DNA of 64,000 nucleotides, taken from Planctomycetota bacterium (lineage in GTDB: Bacteria; Planctomycetota; Phycisphaerae; UBA1845; PWPN01). The position numbers and the translations under genes were made by a program. Of this stretch, positions 1 to 9,667 are shown in pieces (position 1 is the first letter of the stretch; every line of letters starts with the position of its first letter). The stretch is from NCBI GenBank assembly GCA_029550525.1, contig JAKPHF010000078.1, positions 434,001 to 498,000 of the forward strand, written 5' to 3'. The notes beneath the pieces are model-generated. The model was not told the DNA's origin. It was given only the letters and a program-made list of their open reading frames with translations, and ran no database searches.

Positions 1-145
1 GATAGCCACATTCGGGGCAGCGCGGCTCGATGAGTCCGCGCAGATTGTATTCGCACAGCGGGCAGCGGATCTCGTCGGTCACGCTGGCCCAATCGGGCGG
101 GCCACTCGCCGCGGATATCTTGGGGATCGGGACATTCGTTTCCAT
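1..145 (-). CDS. Zinc-ribbon protein, N-terminal fragment
   Basis: The reverse strand opens with an ATG at 145 and stays open to the window edge, giving 48 residues. After a low-complexity start it reads CPLCEYNLRG followed by CPECGY, two CxxC pairs that form a zinc ribbon. This N-terminal ribbon is common on planctomycete proteins of unknown function, often ahead of membrane segments. The remainder lies outside the window, so no function can be given. The gene lies on the same strand as, and downstream of, the sugar isomerase-like gene, but a terminator separates them. Confidence 0.6.
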   Translation of the reverse strand, partial: METNVPIPKISAASGPPDWASVTDEIRCPLCEYNLRGLIEPRCPECGY

Positions 146-191
146 ACTCCTAGAGACGGAAATCCTGTCATTGCGTAATGCCGGGCGCACG

Positions 192-228
192 AAAAACCCA
201 GGGATCGCCGGATCCCTGGGTTTTGTTT
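192..228 (-). terminator. Rho-independent terminator after the isomerase-like gene
   Basis: A 10-bp perfect stem (CCCAGGGATC / GATCCCTGGG) with a 4-nt loop is flanked by A-rich sequence on the left and TTTT on the right. On the minus strand the stem is followed by a T run, 20 nt beyond the stop of the isomerase-like gene. It could work in both directions. Confidence 0.8.
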
Positions 229-247
229 CGGCGTCCGATCGACGTGG

Positions 248-1288
<1,041 letters not shown>

Positions 1289-1382
1289 TGGGTGTCCATC
1301 CTTTCCCTAGCAACGTGTAGACTATGCCGTACAACCGCAGGATAGGGATGTTAAATGAGATCGCCGCGAGGGGCAACACGAA

Positions 1383-1498
1383 GTGGCAGGCTTTGCCACG
1401 GGGGGGGCGGGCATCTTGCCTGCCTCTTCTTCCGGCTCGTGTATGCTGAAAACCGTCCCCGTGCATCCTGCATGCATGAGGCGGGCGGGACGCCCGCC
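1383..1498. repeat. Intergenic palindrome cluster (three hairpins)
   Basis: Three short inverted repeats with 5-nt centres lie in the 215-nt gap: GTGGCA/TGCCAC at 1383-1399, a slightly imperfect GGGCGGGC-ATCTT-GCCTGCC at 1405-1424, and a perfect 7-bp-arm GGCGGGC-GGGAC-GCCCGCC at 1480-1498. The last ends 6 nt beyond the stop of the YkgJ-type gene. They belong to the RRGAY-centred palindrome family found across the window. Confidence 0.65.
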
Positions 1499-1503
1499 CC
1501 CAC

Positions 1504-2838
1504 TCACGGTCCGTACCGCTGGAGAATCGCCGCGGGAACGCCGGGTCGGGCCAGTCCCCGCACCCGCCATCGTTCGCTCACGCGGGCGAAGACCGGCGAC
1601 ACGCTGAACGTCTCGTGGGCTTGTCGAACGCCGGTCAGTACGTCATCGGGCGAGAGGGCGTGCCCGCCGCGCTCGATGGCCGCGAGCCGAGCGAACCAGC
1701 CGATCACCGCCGGGAGGAGCCACAAGGCGGTCAGGCCGGTCAACAGGTCGTAGCCGTAGTACGCCGGGCCGGCGAAGGCGTGGGCGTCGAGTTTGAGCCG
1801 CAGGGCCCGTGCGACGGGCTCGAGTGCTTCCTCGCCGGCGGGTTCGACGGCGTCGATGGCTTCGAACGTGGTGTCCGGCCAATGGGGACGGATTCTCGGC
1901 ACGACACCGGTGCCTGCGGCGAAGCGTCGCGCCTGCCCGTATCGCCGCCAGTGACCGGCCAGACGGTTCAGTCGGCCGGACGACCGCACAGCCTCCGGAT
2001 CGTCGAGAATGGCATGTAGGAAAAGCCATTGGCGAAAGAGGTGGCCTGAACGCGCCGGCAGCGGCTGCCCTCGCACAGCGCCCGGTTCGGGCGCTCCGTC
2101 GATCTTTCGAGCACCGCCGGTGTCCGTGCCGGCGCTTTCCTTCGCCTGCTCCATGGCGGCGTTGGCGAGCAACTCCAGGAGTTCGACGAATCGCTCGTCG
2201 CGGATCTTGTCGATGCGGGCGTCATAGAGCAGATCCAGGAGATGGCAACCGGCCGCCAGCCGAACGCGCAAGGGCAGACCGGTGGGCCGCAGGACCGACT
2301 CGAACGCACAGACCAGTGCCGCGAACTCCCGCTCGGTGATCGGCCGTTGAGCGCCCCACGCCGGCACTCCCGGCAGGCTTCGGGTGATTCCGCTTTCGGC
2401 CGCCAGCTTGCCGGCGAGCCCGGCATGGACGGACAGCGTTCGGCCTTTGTTGGCCGCCACCGACGGACAGTCCATGCGCAAGTCGAGCCGCACGCCGCCC
2501 ACCCCAGGCACGATGACGAACGGGAATAGTCGGCAGGCCAGCGGCTTGGTCTCCGCCCCGGTCTCGGCGTGCAGACGGCAGCGATTGTCATCGCCGAGAA
2601 AGATGCAGGCGCCGTCCTCGCGTCGGGCAAGTCGGTAGCCCTGCCGCCGGCCCGCACCGCCGGGGACGAAGATCTCCTGACCGGCCATCCGGTCGGGCCA
2701 GCCCGCGGCCACGATCCGCCTGCGATCCTGCTCGTTGACGGGCACGATCGGCTGGCGGCAGCAGTACGTGCAACTGTGGCAGTCAAACCGTTGGAAGACG
2801 GGCAGGTGAATCGGCACGGATGCGGCCATGCGTTCCAT
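1504..2838 (-). CDS. YkgJ-family cysteine-cluster protein
   Basis: 444 aa. Near the N terminus it carries FDCHSCTYCC, then a CRLH segment, then KPLACRLFPF and a later RMDCPS. This Cys pattern is that of the YkgJ/FliB-related family, proposed to bind zinc or an iron-sulfur cluster; most members are uncharacterised and a few resemble flagellin lysine N-methylase. The C-terminal 250 residues are helical and not recognised. Starts at 2838 (ATG) or 2829 (ATG, with GGA seven bases upstream) are both possible. No neighbour suggests a pathway. The family assignment is firm; no function is assigned. Confidence 0.7.
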   Translation of the reverse strand: MERMAASVPIHLPVFQRFDCHSCTYCCRQPIVPVNEQDRRRIVAAGWPDRMAGQEIFVPGGAGRRQGYRLARREDGACIFLGDDNRCRLHAETGAETKPLACRLFPFVIVPGVGGVRLDLRMDCPSVAANKGRTLSVHAGLAGKLAAESGITRSLPGVPAWGAQRPITEREFAALVCAFESVLRPTGLPLRVRLAAGCHLLDLLYDARIDKIRDERFVELLELLANAAMEQAKESAGTDTGGARKIDGAPEPGAVRGQPLPARSGHLFRQWLFLHAILDDPEAVRSSGRLNRLAGHWRRYGQARRFAAGTGVVPRIRPHWPDTTFEAIDAVEPAGEEALEPVARALRLKLDAHAFAGPAYYGYDLLTGLTALWLLPAVIGWFARLAAIERGGHALSPDDVLTGVRQAHETFSVSPVFARVSERWRVRGLARPGVPAAILQRYGP

Positions 2839-2889
2839 TAGACCGTTCGGCGCGGGGAATGCAACCGGACGCCGCCGCGGCGGGAGAGT

Positions 2890-2918
2890 TTGTCCCGATT
2901 CGGCAATTATGGTATGAA
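2890..2918 (+). promoter_or_regulatory. Possible sigma70-type promoter for the PHP gene
   Basis: TTGTCC, a 17-nt spacer and TATGAA lie 80-110 nt upstream of the PHP gene ATG. The -10 is a fair match and the -35 only partial. It is the best candidate in the gap 2839-3000. Confidence 0.3.
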
Positions 2919-3000
2919 ATCGTTCGCGACTTCAGTACGATCCTGGCTGTCCGGCGCATGTGGAAGACTCATCCCGAAAAGGTGAAAGGAACGTATCATC

Positions 3001-4353
3001 ATGTCCAAATTTGTCTCCCGTCGTGATTTTCTGAAAGCCTCGGCCGCGCTGGCCGCGTCACTGTCCGTCGGCATCCGAAGCCTTTCCGCCGCGGGCGCCA
3101 CCAGGCCACAAAAACGCTGGTTCAAAGGCAACCTGCACATGCACAACCAGTGGTCCGACGGCCATCCGCTTCCGGAGTGGGCGGTGGATTGGTACAAGTC
3201 GCACGGCTACCATTTCATCTGCCCGTCCGACCACAACATTTTCCAGTCGGACCAGCTTCGATTCGACGGCTTCCACTTCAACAACAAGCCGTCCGATCTG
3301 ACCGCCTTCGAGGGTGAGACTTCCCTGTGGAAAGTCGTTTCGCCGAAGAGCGGCTGGTCAAAGCTCACGCAGAAGCAAATCGACGAGGTAATCGAAAAAT
3401 TCGGGTCTGACTCGGTACGGACGATCACGGTCGACGGCAAGACCTACGTCCGCATGAAACCCTTCGCCGAACTGGAGAAGCAGTTCGTCGAGCCGGGCCA
3501 GTTCCTCATGATTCCCGGCTACGAACAGACCGGCGGCTGCCCCAACGGCCAGCAGGTCCACATGAATTTCATCAATGTCCGCGAGGTGTTCCCGTACATC
3601 ACGGCGGACCAGCCGAAAGCGATTCTGGAGCAGACGTTCGAAAAGGGCCGGGAACTGTACGGGCGCGACTATCTCTTCACGGCGAATCATCCCCTGTGGC
3701 GTTATTACGACTTCTCGCCCAACGATCTGATCGCGCTGCCGCAGATTCGGCTGTTCGAATTGAACAACAACGAGATCGTCGGCGAGTACGACGCTCATCC
3801 GCAAGGCTGGACGCCGGAGCAATTCTGGGACGTGGTCAATGCCTATCGCGCCTCGCACGATCAGCCGCTTCTCCTGGGCATGGGTTCGGACGACCGACAC
3901 TCGTACGAGAAGCCGGCCAAAGCCTGGAGCGTCGTACGGGCGGAGAGCCTGAGCACGGAAGCGCTGATTGAAGCAATCCTCGCCGGCGATTTCTATGCGT
4001 CCAACGGACTGGATTTTGAAGACATTCAGTTCGACGGCAGAACACTGTCGGTCAAGATCAAGGTCCAAGAGGAAGGCAAGTACCGGATCGAGTTCATCGG
4101 CACGAAGAAAGATTACGATCCGACCAGCCGCGTCGTCGAGGTGACCGAAGGACCGCGTTGTCCGACTCGAAAGATCGACGTTTATTCCGACCAGATCGGA
4201 CGCGTCCTGGAGACGGTCGAAGGTACGGAAGGCTCGTACACGCTGAAGCGGGACGATCTCTACGTCCGGGCCAAGATCGTCAAAGTGAGTGACGATCTCA
4301 AGCCCGACTGGCGATCGAAGCCCGCTGCCTGGAGCCAGCCCTACAGAGCGTAG
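3001..4353 (+). CDS. Tat-exported PHP-domain metal-dependent phosphoesterase
   Basis: 450 aa. The N terminus SRRDFLKASAALAASLSV is a twin-arginine signal, so the folded protein is predicted to be exported with metal bound. The mature part begins with HMHNQWSDG, the first PHP motif; CPSDHN, the Glu of AFEGET, NHP and GSDDRH supply the remaining likely metal ligands. The set looks complete, so hydrolytic activity is likely. PHP enzymes cleave phosphoesters, and exported members are often found with sugar or nucleic-acid scavenging genes. ATG 3001 has AGGAACG upstream. The C-terminal 100 residues look like a small beta domain. The substrate is unknown. Confidence 0.75.
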   Translation: MSKFVSRRDFLKASAALAASLSVGIRSLSAAGATRPQKRWFKGNLHMHNQWSDGHPLPEWAVDWYKSHGYHFICPSDHNIFQSDQLRFDGFHFNNKPSDLTAFEGETSLWKVVSPKSGWSKLTQKQIDEVIEKFGSDSVRTITVDGKTYVRMKPFAELEKQFVEPGQFLMIPGYEQTGGCPNGQQVHMNFINVREVFPYITADQPKAILEQTFEKGRELYGRDYLFTANHPLWRYYDFSPNDLIALPQIRLFELNNNEIVGEYDAHPQGWTPEQFWDVVNAYRASHDQPLLLGMGSDDRHSYEKPAKAWSVVRAESLSTEALIEAILAGDFYASNGLDFEDIQFDGRTLSVKIKVQEEGKYRIEFIGTKKDYDPTSRVVEVTEGPRCPTRKIDVYSDQIGRVLETVEGTEGSYTLKRDDLYVRAKIVKVSDDLKPDWRSKPAAWSQPYRA

Positions 4354-4370
4354 ATCCAGCGCCATGAAGC

Positions 4371-4400
4371 TGGGGACTGGGGGCTAGGGGCTGGGGACTG
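4371..4400 (+). repeat. Heptamer repeat tract, GGGGACT type
   Basis: Four consecutive 7-mers of the form GGGGACT/GGGGGCT/AGGGGCT lie just after the PHP stop codon. Tracts of the same kind occur at 10658-10692 and, reversed, at 24282-24322. They resemble the short tandemly repeated sequences described in other bacteria. Confidence 0.7.
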
Positions 4401-4451
4401 CCGAGAAGAAGAACATCGGCGGTCGTGCCGGTGAGCGGAAGATAAACGTGG

Positions 4452-4504
4452 GCGCAAAGGAAATGCCGCCGTCACGTACGGTGATGGCGGCATTTCCTTT
4501 GCGC
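4452..4504. terminator. Large 24-bp inverted repeat between convergent genes
   Basis: Arms at 4452-4475 and 4481-4504 pair over 24 positions (one G-T pair) around the loop GTACG. The arms begin GCGCAAAGGAAATGCC. It sits between the convergent PHP (+) and VOC (-) genes, so a transcription-stop role is plausible. A clean T run is lacking, so it is not a typical intrinsic terminator; a small mobile hairpin is the alternative. Confidence 0.55.
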
Positions 4505-4879
4505 ATGTCTCGGGGGGCGGGCGTCTCGCCCGCCTTTCCTCCTGATGACGACAACGCCGGCGTACGTGTTTAGCGTGCGGCCCCTTCTCGCCCCGAAGGG
4601 GCGGCGGCCAGTAGCCGTCGGCGCGAGCCGCCGGTTTGGGGCTCGCATCCAACTCTCTTGTCAACCAGAGGGCGGCAAAGCCGCCGTCTGGTTGACAGGG
4701 GATGGTTTTCTTAGAGCCTGTGGTCCGTGGACTGACGCACACGGCTACTAACTTCGCGCCCCTTCGGAGCGAAGCCGCGCCGATCTCTTGTACGCTGAAC
4801 AGATGCGCGTCGGCATCACGACGCACGAATAGCGCGTGTCGAAGGCTTTGCCCGGTCTGAGGCGGGCAAGATGCCCGCC
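4505..4879. repeat. Hairpin-dense non-coding tract
   Basis: No credible gene is seen. In order there are GGCGGGC-GTCTC-GCCCGCC (4516-4534), CCCCTTC/GAAGGGG (4581-4601), GCGAGCC/GGCTCGC (4623-4646), a 39-nt palindrome with an 11-bp outer and 6-bp inner stem around AAA (4659-4697), and GGCGGGC-AAGAT-GCCCGCC (4861-4879). The phrase GTGGTCCGTGGACT at 4720 recurs near 47242, so part of the tract is a dispersed repeat. Confidence 0.6.
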
Positions 4880-4906
4880 CCCCGAATGTGAACTTGTCCG
4901 GCAAGC

Positions 4907-5392
4907 TCAGCCGCGACGGGCGGCCTCGATGGCGGCGACGTCGATCTTCGTCATCTGCATCATGGCGGTGAAGGCACGCTCGGTGACCGCCGGATCGGGA
5001 TCGTTGATCGCTTCGATCAGAACTCGGGGCGTGATCTGCCAGGACACGCCCCACTTGTCCTTGCACCAGCCGCACGCGCTCTCCTGGCCGCCGTTGTTCA
5101 CGATCGCGTTCCAGTAACGATCCGTCTCGGCCTGGTCCTCGGTGGAGACCTGAAACGAGAACGCCTCGTTGTGCTTGAACGCCGGGCCGCCGTTGAGCCC
5201 GATGCATGGAATGCCCAGCACGGTGAACTCGACGGTCAGGACGTCCCCCTTCTTGCCGGACGGAAAGTCTGTCGGGGCACGGAAGATTCTGCCGACGGAG
5301 GAATCGGGAAAGGTCGCGGCGTAGAAGCGGGCCGCTTCTTCAGCATCACCATTGTACCAAAGGCAAATCGTGTTCTTGGCCGGCTTAATCAT
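4907..5392 (-). CDS. VOC family (PhnB/glyoxalase-like) protein
   Basis: 161 aa. The N terminus MIKPAKNTICLWYNGDAEEAARFYAATFPDS is cut here to its key parts: NTICLWYNG, EEAARFYA and the later GPAFKHNEAFSF are hallmarks of the PhnB-like branch of the vicinal-oxygen-chelate superfamily. CGWCKDKWGVSWQI is the typical C-terminal beta-strand pair. Members of this branch are usually of unknown function and are often mislabelled as 3-demethylubiquinone methyltransferase. ATG 5392 was chosen over the longer frame to 5521 because the family starts here and GGAG lies 9 nt upstream. The gene is convergent with the PHP gene. Confidence 0.8.
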   Translation of the reverse strand: MIKPAKNTICLWYNGDAEEAARFYAATFPDSSVGRIFRAPTDFPSGKKGDVLTVEFTVLGIPCIGLNGGPAFKHNEAFSFQVSTEDQAETDRYWNAIVNNGGQESACGWCKDKWGVSWQITPRVLIEAINDPDPAVTERAFTAMMQMTKIDVAAIEAARRG

Positions 5393-5592
5393 GTCATTGC
5401 TCCAGTGAGATCCTTCATTCACCTGCCGTTCATGATAGGCCGCCACGCCGAGCTCGAGGCGGGGTGCCGCGGCGTGGGTTACATAGCACCCGTCGCCGGT
5501 AGGATTGGCGAAAGCGCTCACGATCCTGTAAGAACAGGCCGGATCAGCGTCAACGACCCATAGGTGCCCTCCGGAATCGGCCTGGAACCAAG

Positions 5593-8500
5593 ATGATGAA
5601 GCTTCTTTCCACTGTCACGCTCGCGATTCTCGCTCTCACCGCTGCCGGTGCACCGTCAGTCGCATTCGGTGCCACGAGTCAACCGGCGCCGGACGCCCAG
5701 CCGGCCACTCAGGCCGCCGCCCCGGCGCGGATCCTGTTCCTGGGCCTGTGGGATCGGGCGTTCGAGCAGATGTCGCGAGCCTCGGCTGAAACCGGCGTAT
5801 CCGTCCGGATCAAAGGAATCGTGCACGCGGAGACGCCCGGGGCCATCGCCGCCGAGATGGGCGAGCTGCGATTCGAGCAGTATGACCTGGTCTACGTGCT
5901 GCAGATCGACCAGATGCAAGCCCACGCACTGGTGGATGTGTTGAGACGCGCGAAGGCAGCCAAGCCGGACCTGCGCGTCGTCCAGCTCGACCGGCGAGGC
6001 TCCCAGCAGGAGCTGATCGACGAAGGTTTGCTGGAGATCGACCCGCAGGTTCGAGCGTATTGGCGGGGCTTCGGGATGGAGAACCTCAAGCGGCTACTGA
6101 CCTACAGTCGCGTGAAGTATCTCGGCGAGCCCGGTGAGATCGCCGAACCGGTGCCCGCTGCCGCGGCCGGCCTTTACCACCCGGACGCGGTCAGTCTCTT
6201 CGCCTCGTGGCCGGACTATGCCGCCTGGTATGCCAAGCGCCCGGGATACCGCGCGGATCGGCCGTTGGTAGCCGTCTTCATCCAGCAAGACTACATCATC
6301 TACGGCAACAGTCAGGTTTATGAAGCCCTCATCCGCGAGCTGGAGAAACGCGGCATCAACGTGGCCCCCATGTTCGGGGCCATGGCCGATCTGCAGCGTC
6401 TTGTTCGCGAGTGCCGCCCGTCACTGCTCCTGCTTCAGCATCACAGTGGACCGGAAGATGCCCCGGGCCCCGACGGCACGCCCTTCCTCGAAGAGCTCGG
6501 CGCGCCGTACCTCTATTCCGCGGGCATGATGAGCGGCATCACCGTCAAAGAATGGCGCGACGACGTTCGCGGCATCAAGATGGGCGGATATGGACAACTG
6601 GCCCGTCACGAATTCTACGGCATCATCGAGCCGTTCCTCATCGGCGCCCGCGGCAGCTCCGCGTACGGATTCGCGTTGGACGAGCCCATCCCCGAGCGCG
6701 TGGAGCGGCTGGCAGACCGCGTGCAAGGCTGGCTGCGGCTGCAATCCACGTCGGTGCAGGACAAGAAAGTCGCCATCATCTACTTTCACAAGTACCTGGG
6801 CAAAGCGGACATTGCCCGACCGGCGCCGGAGATGTCGCACTACTTCGATCCACACGCCAGCCTGCTCGAATTGCTTCGGGCCATGTCGAAAGCGGGCTAT
6901 CGTGTGGGGCCGCTGCCGGAATCCACCGAGGCTCTGTTGGAGCTCCTGAAAAAGAGCGGGCGGAACATTCCGTCCTGGGCGCCGGGCGAACTGCACGACC
7001 TGCTGGCCAACGGCGATCCCATCCTCTTGTCCGAAGCCGACTACGTTCGGTGGTATACGCAGAAGCTCTCGACGACGGCTCGCGCGATCGTGGAGAAATC
7101 GCATGGTCCGCCGCCTGGCGAGTTCATGGTGACCGAGCGAGGCCCAACCCGCTACATCGTGCTGCCCTGCATCCGTCTGGGCAACGTCGTGATAGGGCCT
7201 CAGCCGGATCGCGGCTCGATCCAGGACCGCGATTTGGTACACTCGCGCACGGTACCGCCGCCGCATAACTATCTGGCGTTCTATTTCTGGCTCCAGGAGC
7301 AATTCGGGGCGCACGCCCTGGTTCATTTCGGCACGCACGGAAGCGACTTCTATCTGCCGGGCAAGGAGATCTTCCTGTCGGGCGATTGCTTCCCCGACGT
7401 GATCGTGGGGGACATGCCCAACTTCTACGTGTGGACCATCCAGAACATCGGCGAGGCGGTCATCGCCAAGCGACGCTCCTATTCGGTGATCGTCGATCAC
7501 GGCGTGCCGCCTATCCTGGCTGCATCGCGCGACGCCCAGGCGGACGATCTGCTCGAGCTGATCGATCGGTTCCAGGCAGCGACCGCACCGGCAATGAAAG
7601 AATCCATTCGCCGGCAATTGGCGGACGGGCTGCGCGAATCGCCGTTCCTGCCGGAAGTGCGAATCAGCTTGAAGCCGGATGAGTTGCCCACGGAGGCGCA
7701 GGTCGAGACGATCTCCCATTATCTTCGGCATGTCACCACCAACAATGAGATCGAGGGCATGCACGTGCTGGGCGTGCCGCCGGCACCCGAGCGGGCTCTA
7801 CCATTCGTGGTTCACATTGTGGCTCGCAACACCGACTTGCTGAAAAAGCTCGCGCAAGCTGCAGGTGACGGCGACGTCCAGGCCCGAGCCCACCAGCTCT
7901 TGACCGAGTTGCTCATCAACAAGGCGAGTCCCGCCGATGCCGCCGCCGCGGCAGGCGTCAGCGAAGCGTTCGTCGTGCAGGATCTGGAAGAAGAAATCCT
8001 GCTCGCCCGCCATGCATGGGACAGTTTGGAGAGAACGGGTGATGAAATCACCAACCTCCTGGCTGGGCTGGAAGGCAAGTACGTGCCACCAGGGCCCGGC
8101 GGCGATCCGATCCAGCGGCCCGACGCGCTGCCTACCGGGCGCAATCTGTACAGCTTGTCGCCGCACGAGATCCCCACTCGCCCCGCGTGGGATCTGGCGT
8201 GCCGCATGACCGACGAGTTCCTGGCCAAGTTCCACGCCGAGCACGGCCGCTATCCTGAAAGGCTCGCGTTCACCATGACCGGCATGGAAACGTTCCGCAA
8301 CATGGGCGTGATGGAAGCCCAGATTCTCTATCTGCTCGGCATACGCCCCGAGTGGAGCCCGGGCAAGCTGCTGTCCGGTCTGCGGGTCATCCCGCGCCAC
8401 CAGTTGGGCCGGCCGCGAGTGGACGTGATCATGAGCGTGAACGGGATCTACCTGAAGGATTTCGCTCCGTGCGTGCGCGTGCTGGACGAGGCGGTGCGGA

Positions 8501-9666
8501 TGGCGGTCGCATGCGACGAGCCCGATAACCCGATCCGTCGGCACAGCCGCAATATCGAGGCCGAGCTGCGAGCCTCCGGCGTCAACGAATACCGTGCCTC
8601 TTTATTGTCACAGACACGAATCCTCGGTTCCGAAGCCGGCGGCGCGGGCGCCCGACTGGTGTGGTTCCTGCCCCGCAGCGGAACCTGGCAGGACCGCACG
8701 GAAGTGCTCGAATTGTGGCGGGCCATGCGCACGCACGCGTACGCCGGCGAGCTCTGGGGCGAGAAGCTGCCCGAACTGCACGACAAAGTGTACGCGGGAA
8801 CGGAAGGCGTGATCACCAACTGGTCGGACAACCTGCTGGGCCCGCTGACCAACCATCACTATCCGGAAGAGACGGGCGGTCTGGCCATGTCCATCCAGGC
8901 CCTCACGGGCAAGCGGCCGGACATCTCCGTGTTCGATCTCCGCCAGCGCGACCGGGCGACCGCCATCGGTCTGGAAGACGTGCTCAGCCTGGAACTGCGG
9001 GCGACGGCCTTCAACCGGGATTGGATCGTCGGCCAGATGAAGCACGGCTACGCCGGCGCGACGCAGTTCATGCAATTGGCGGACAACTCGTTCCAATGGG
9101 AGGCGGTCCGCGAAGGAGCGATCTGGCCGGGAGCCTGGGACCGGATGGTGGACGTGTACGTCCGAGACAGCCTGAAACTGAACATCCGCGAGTTCTTCGA
9201 CCGGCATAACCCGTTCGCATTCCAGGAATTGACCGCCACGCTGCTGGAGACGGCTCGCAAGGGGTATTGGGTGGCCGACTCGGAAACGGTTCGGGAGCTG
9301 GCGATCGCGCATGCCGATTCCGTGGCGCGGTTCGGTCATGGCGCGGGGCCGTACGCGGGAGGAAATCAGAAGCTCCACACGATGCTGGCGACCACGCTGA
9401 GCCGGCCGGGCGATGAACAGTTGCGTAAGTCGTATTTGGAAAAGGTGGACTTGGCCGAAAAGGCCCGGGCCGACATAGAGGCGGAAGACTCGCCCGTGGC
9501 CCAGCACATTGCCGGACAGAAGATGGAAAGCACTGTAGACGCCCCGATCCTCGACAGCCGCCCGACCGTTCGCAAGTGGTCGCTGTATCTCGCGGCGGGT
9601 GCGGTGATGCTGGGTCTGATCCTGGTCGGCTATCGATTTCGGGTGGGCGGGCCGCCGGCGGCGTGA
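5593..9666 (+). CDS. CobN/HmuS-like membrane-anchored chelatase-family protein
   Basis: 1357 aa, the size of CobN/ChlH large chelatase subunits. Residues 1-26 form a signal peptide (MMKLLSTVTLAILALTAAG). The body matches CobN: VFIQQDY, FGTHGSDFYLPGK at about 577, VGDMPNFYVW, AKRRSYSVIVDHG, and FTMTGMETFRNMGVMEAQ. A transmembrane helix near 1327-1348 (YLAAGAVMLGLILVGYRF) ends the protein, so the catalytic body should be periplasmic and tethered. Aerobic CobN is cytosolic and needs CobS/CobT; neither is nearby. An ExbB-like and a DUF2149 gene follow downstream, as recalled for hmuS loci of Bacteroidota, where HmuS acts on haem. By my alignment the Glu usual after HG in CobN/ChlH is Phe here. 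A haem- or corrinoid-directed role is inferred. Confidence 0.75.
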   Translation: MMKLLSTVTLAILALTAAGAPSVAFGATSQPAPDAQPATQAAAPARILFLGLWDRAFEQMSRASAETGVSVRIKGIVHAETPGAIAAEMGELRFEQYDLVYVLQIDQMQAHALVDVLRRAKAAKPDLRVVQLDRRGSQQELIDEGLLEIDPQVRAYWRGFGMENLKRLLTYSRVKYLGEPGEIAEPVPAAAAGLYHPDAVSLFASWPDYAAWYAKRPGYRADRPLVAVFIQQDYIIYGNSQVYEALIRELEKRGINVAPMFGAMADLQRLVRECRPSLLLLQHHSGPEDAPGPDGTPFLEELGAPYLYSAGMMSGITVKEWRDDVRGIKMGGYGQLARHEFYGIIEPFLIGARGSSAYGFALDEPIPERVERLADRVQGWLRLQSTSVQDKKVAIIYFHKYLGKADIARPAPEMSHYFDPHASLLELLRAMSKAGYRVGPLPESTEALLELLKKSGRNIPSWAPGELHDLLANGDPILLSEADYVRWYTQKLSTTARAIVEKSHGPPPGEFMVTERGPTRYIVLPCIRLGNVVIGPQPDRGSIQDRDLVHSRTVPPPHNYLAFYFWLQEQFGAHALVHFGTHGSDFYLPGKEIFLSGDCFPDVIVGDMPNFYVWTIQNIGEAVIAKRRSYSVIVDHGVPPILAASRDAQADDLLELIDRFQAATAPAMKESIRRQLADGLRESPFLPEVRISLKPDELPTEAQVETISHYLRHVTTNNEIEGMHVLGVPPAPERALPFVVHIVARNTDLLKKLAQAAGDGDVQARAHQLLTELLINKASPADAAAAAGVSEAFVVQDLEEEILLARHAWDSLERTGDEITNLLAGLEGKYVPPGPGGDPIQRPDALPTGRNLYSLSPHEIPTRPAWDLACRMTDEFLAKFHAEHGRYPERLAFTMTGMETFRNMGVMEAQILYLLGIRPEWSPGKLLSGLRVIPRHQLGRPRVDVIMSVNGIYLKDFAPCVRVLDEAVRMAVACDEPDNPIRRHSRNIEAELRASGVNEYRASLLSQTRILGSEAGGAGARLVWFLPRSGTWQDRTEVLELWRAMRTHAYAGELWGEKLPELHDKVYAGTEGVITNWSDNLLGPLTNHHYPEETGGLAMSIQALTGKRPDISVFDLRQRDRATAIGLEDVLSLELRATAFNRDWIVGQMKHGYAGATQFMQLADNSFQWEAVREGAIWPGAWDRMVDVYVRDSLKLNIREFFDRHNPFAFQELTATLLETARKGYWVADSETVRELAIAHADSVARFGHGAGPYAGGNQKLHTMLATTLSRPGDEQLRKSYLEKVDLAEKARADIEAEDSPVAQHIAGQKMESTVDAPILDSRPTVRKWSLYLAAGAVMLGLILVGYRFRVGGPPAA

Positions 9667-9667
9667 A

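Noticed and set aside
5593..9666. Annotation as cobalamin-synthesis cobN
   Set aside because: Export signal, C-terminal membrane anchor, absence of cobS/cobT and the ExbB/DUF2149 neighbours argue against the aerobic cobalamin enzyme, so no cobN symbol was given.
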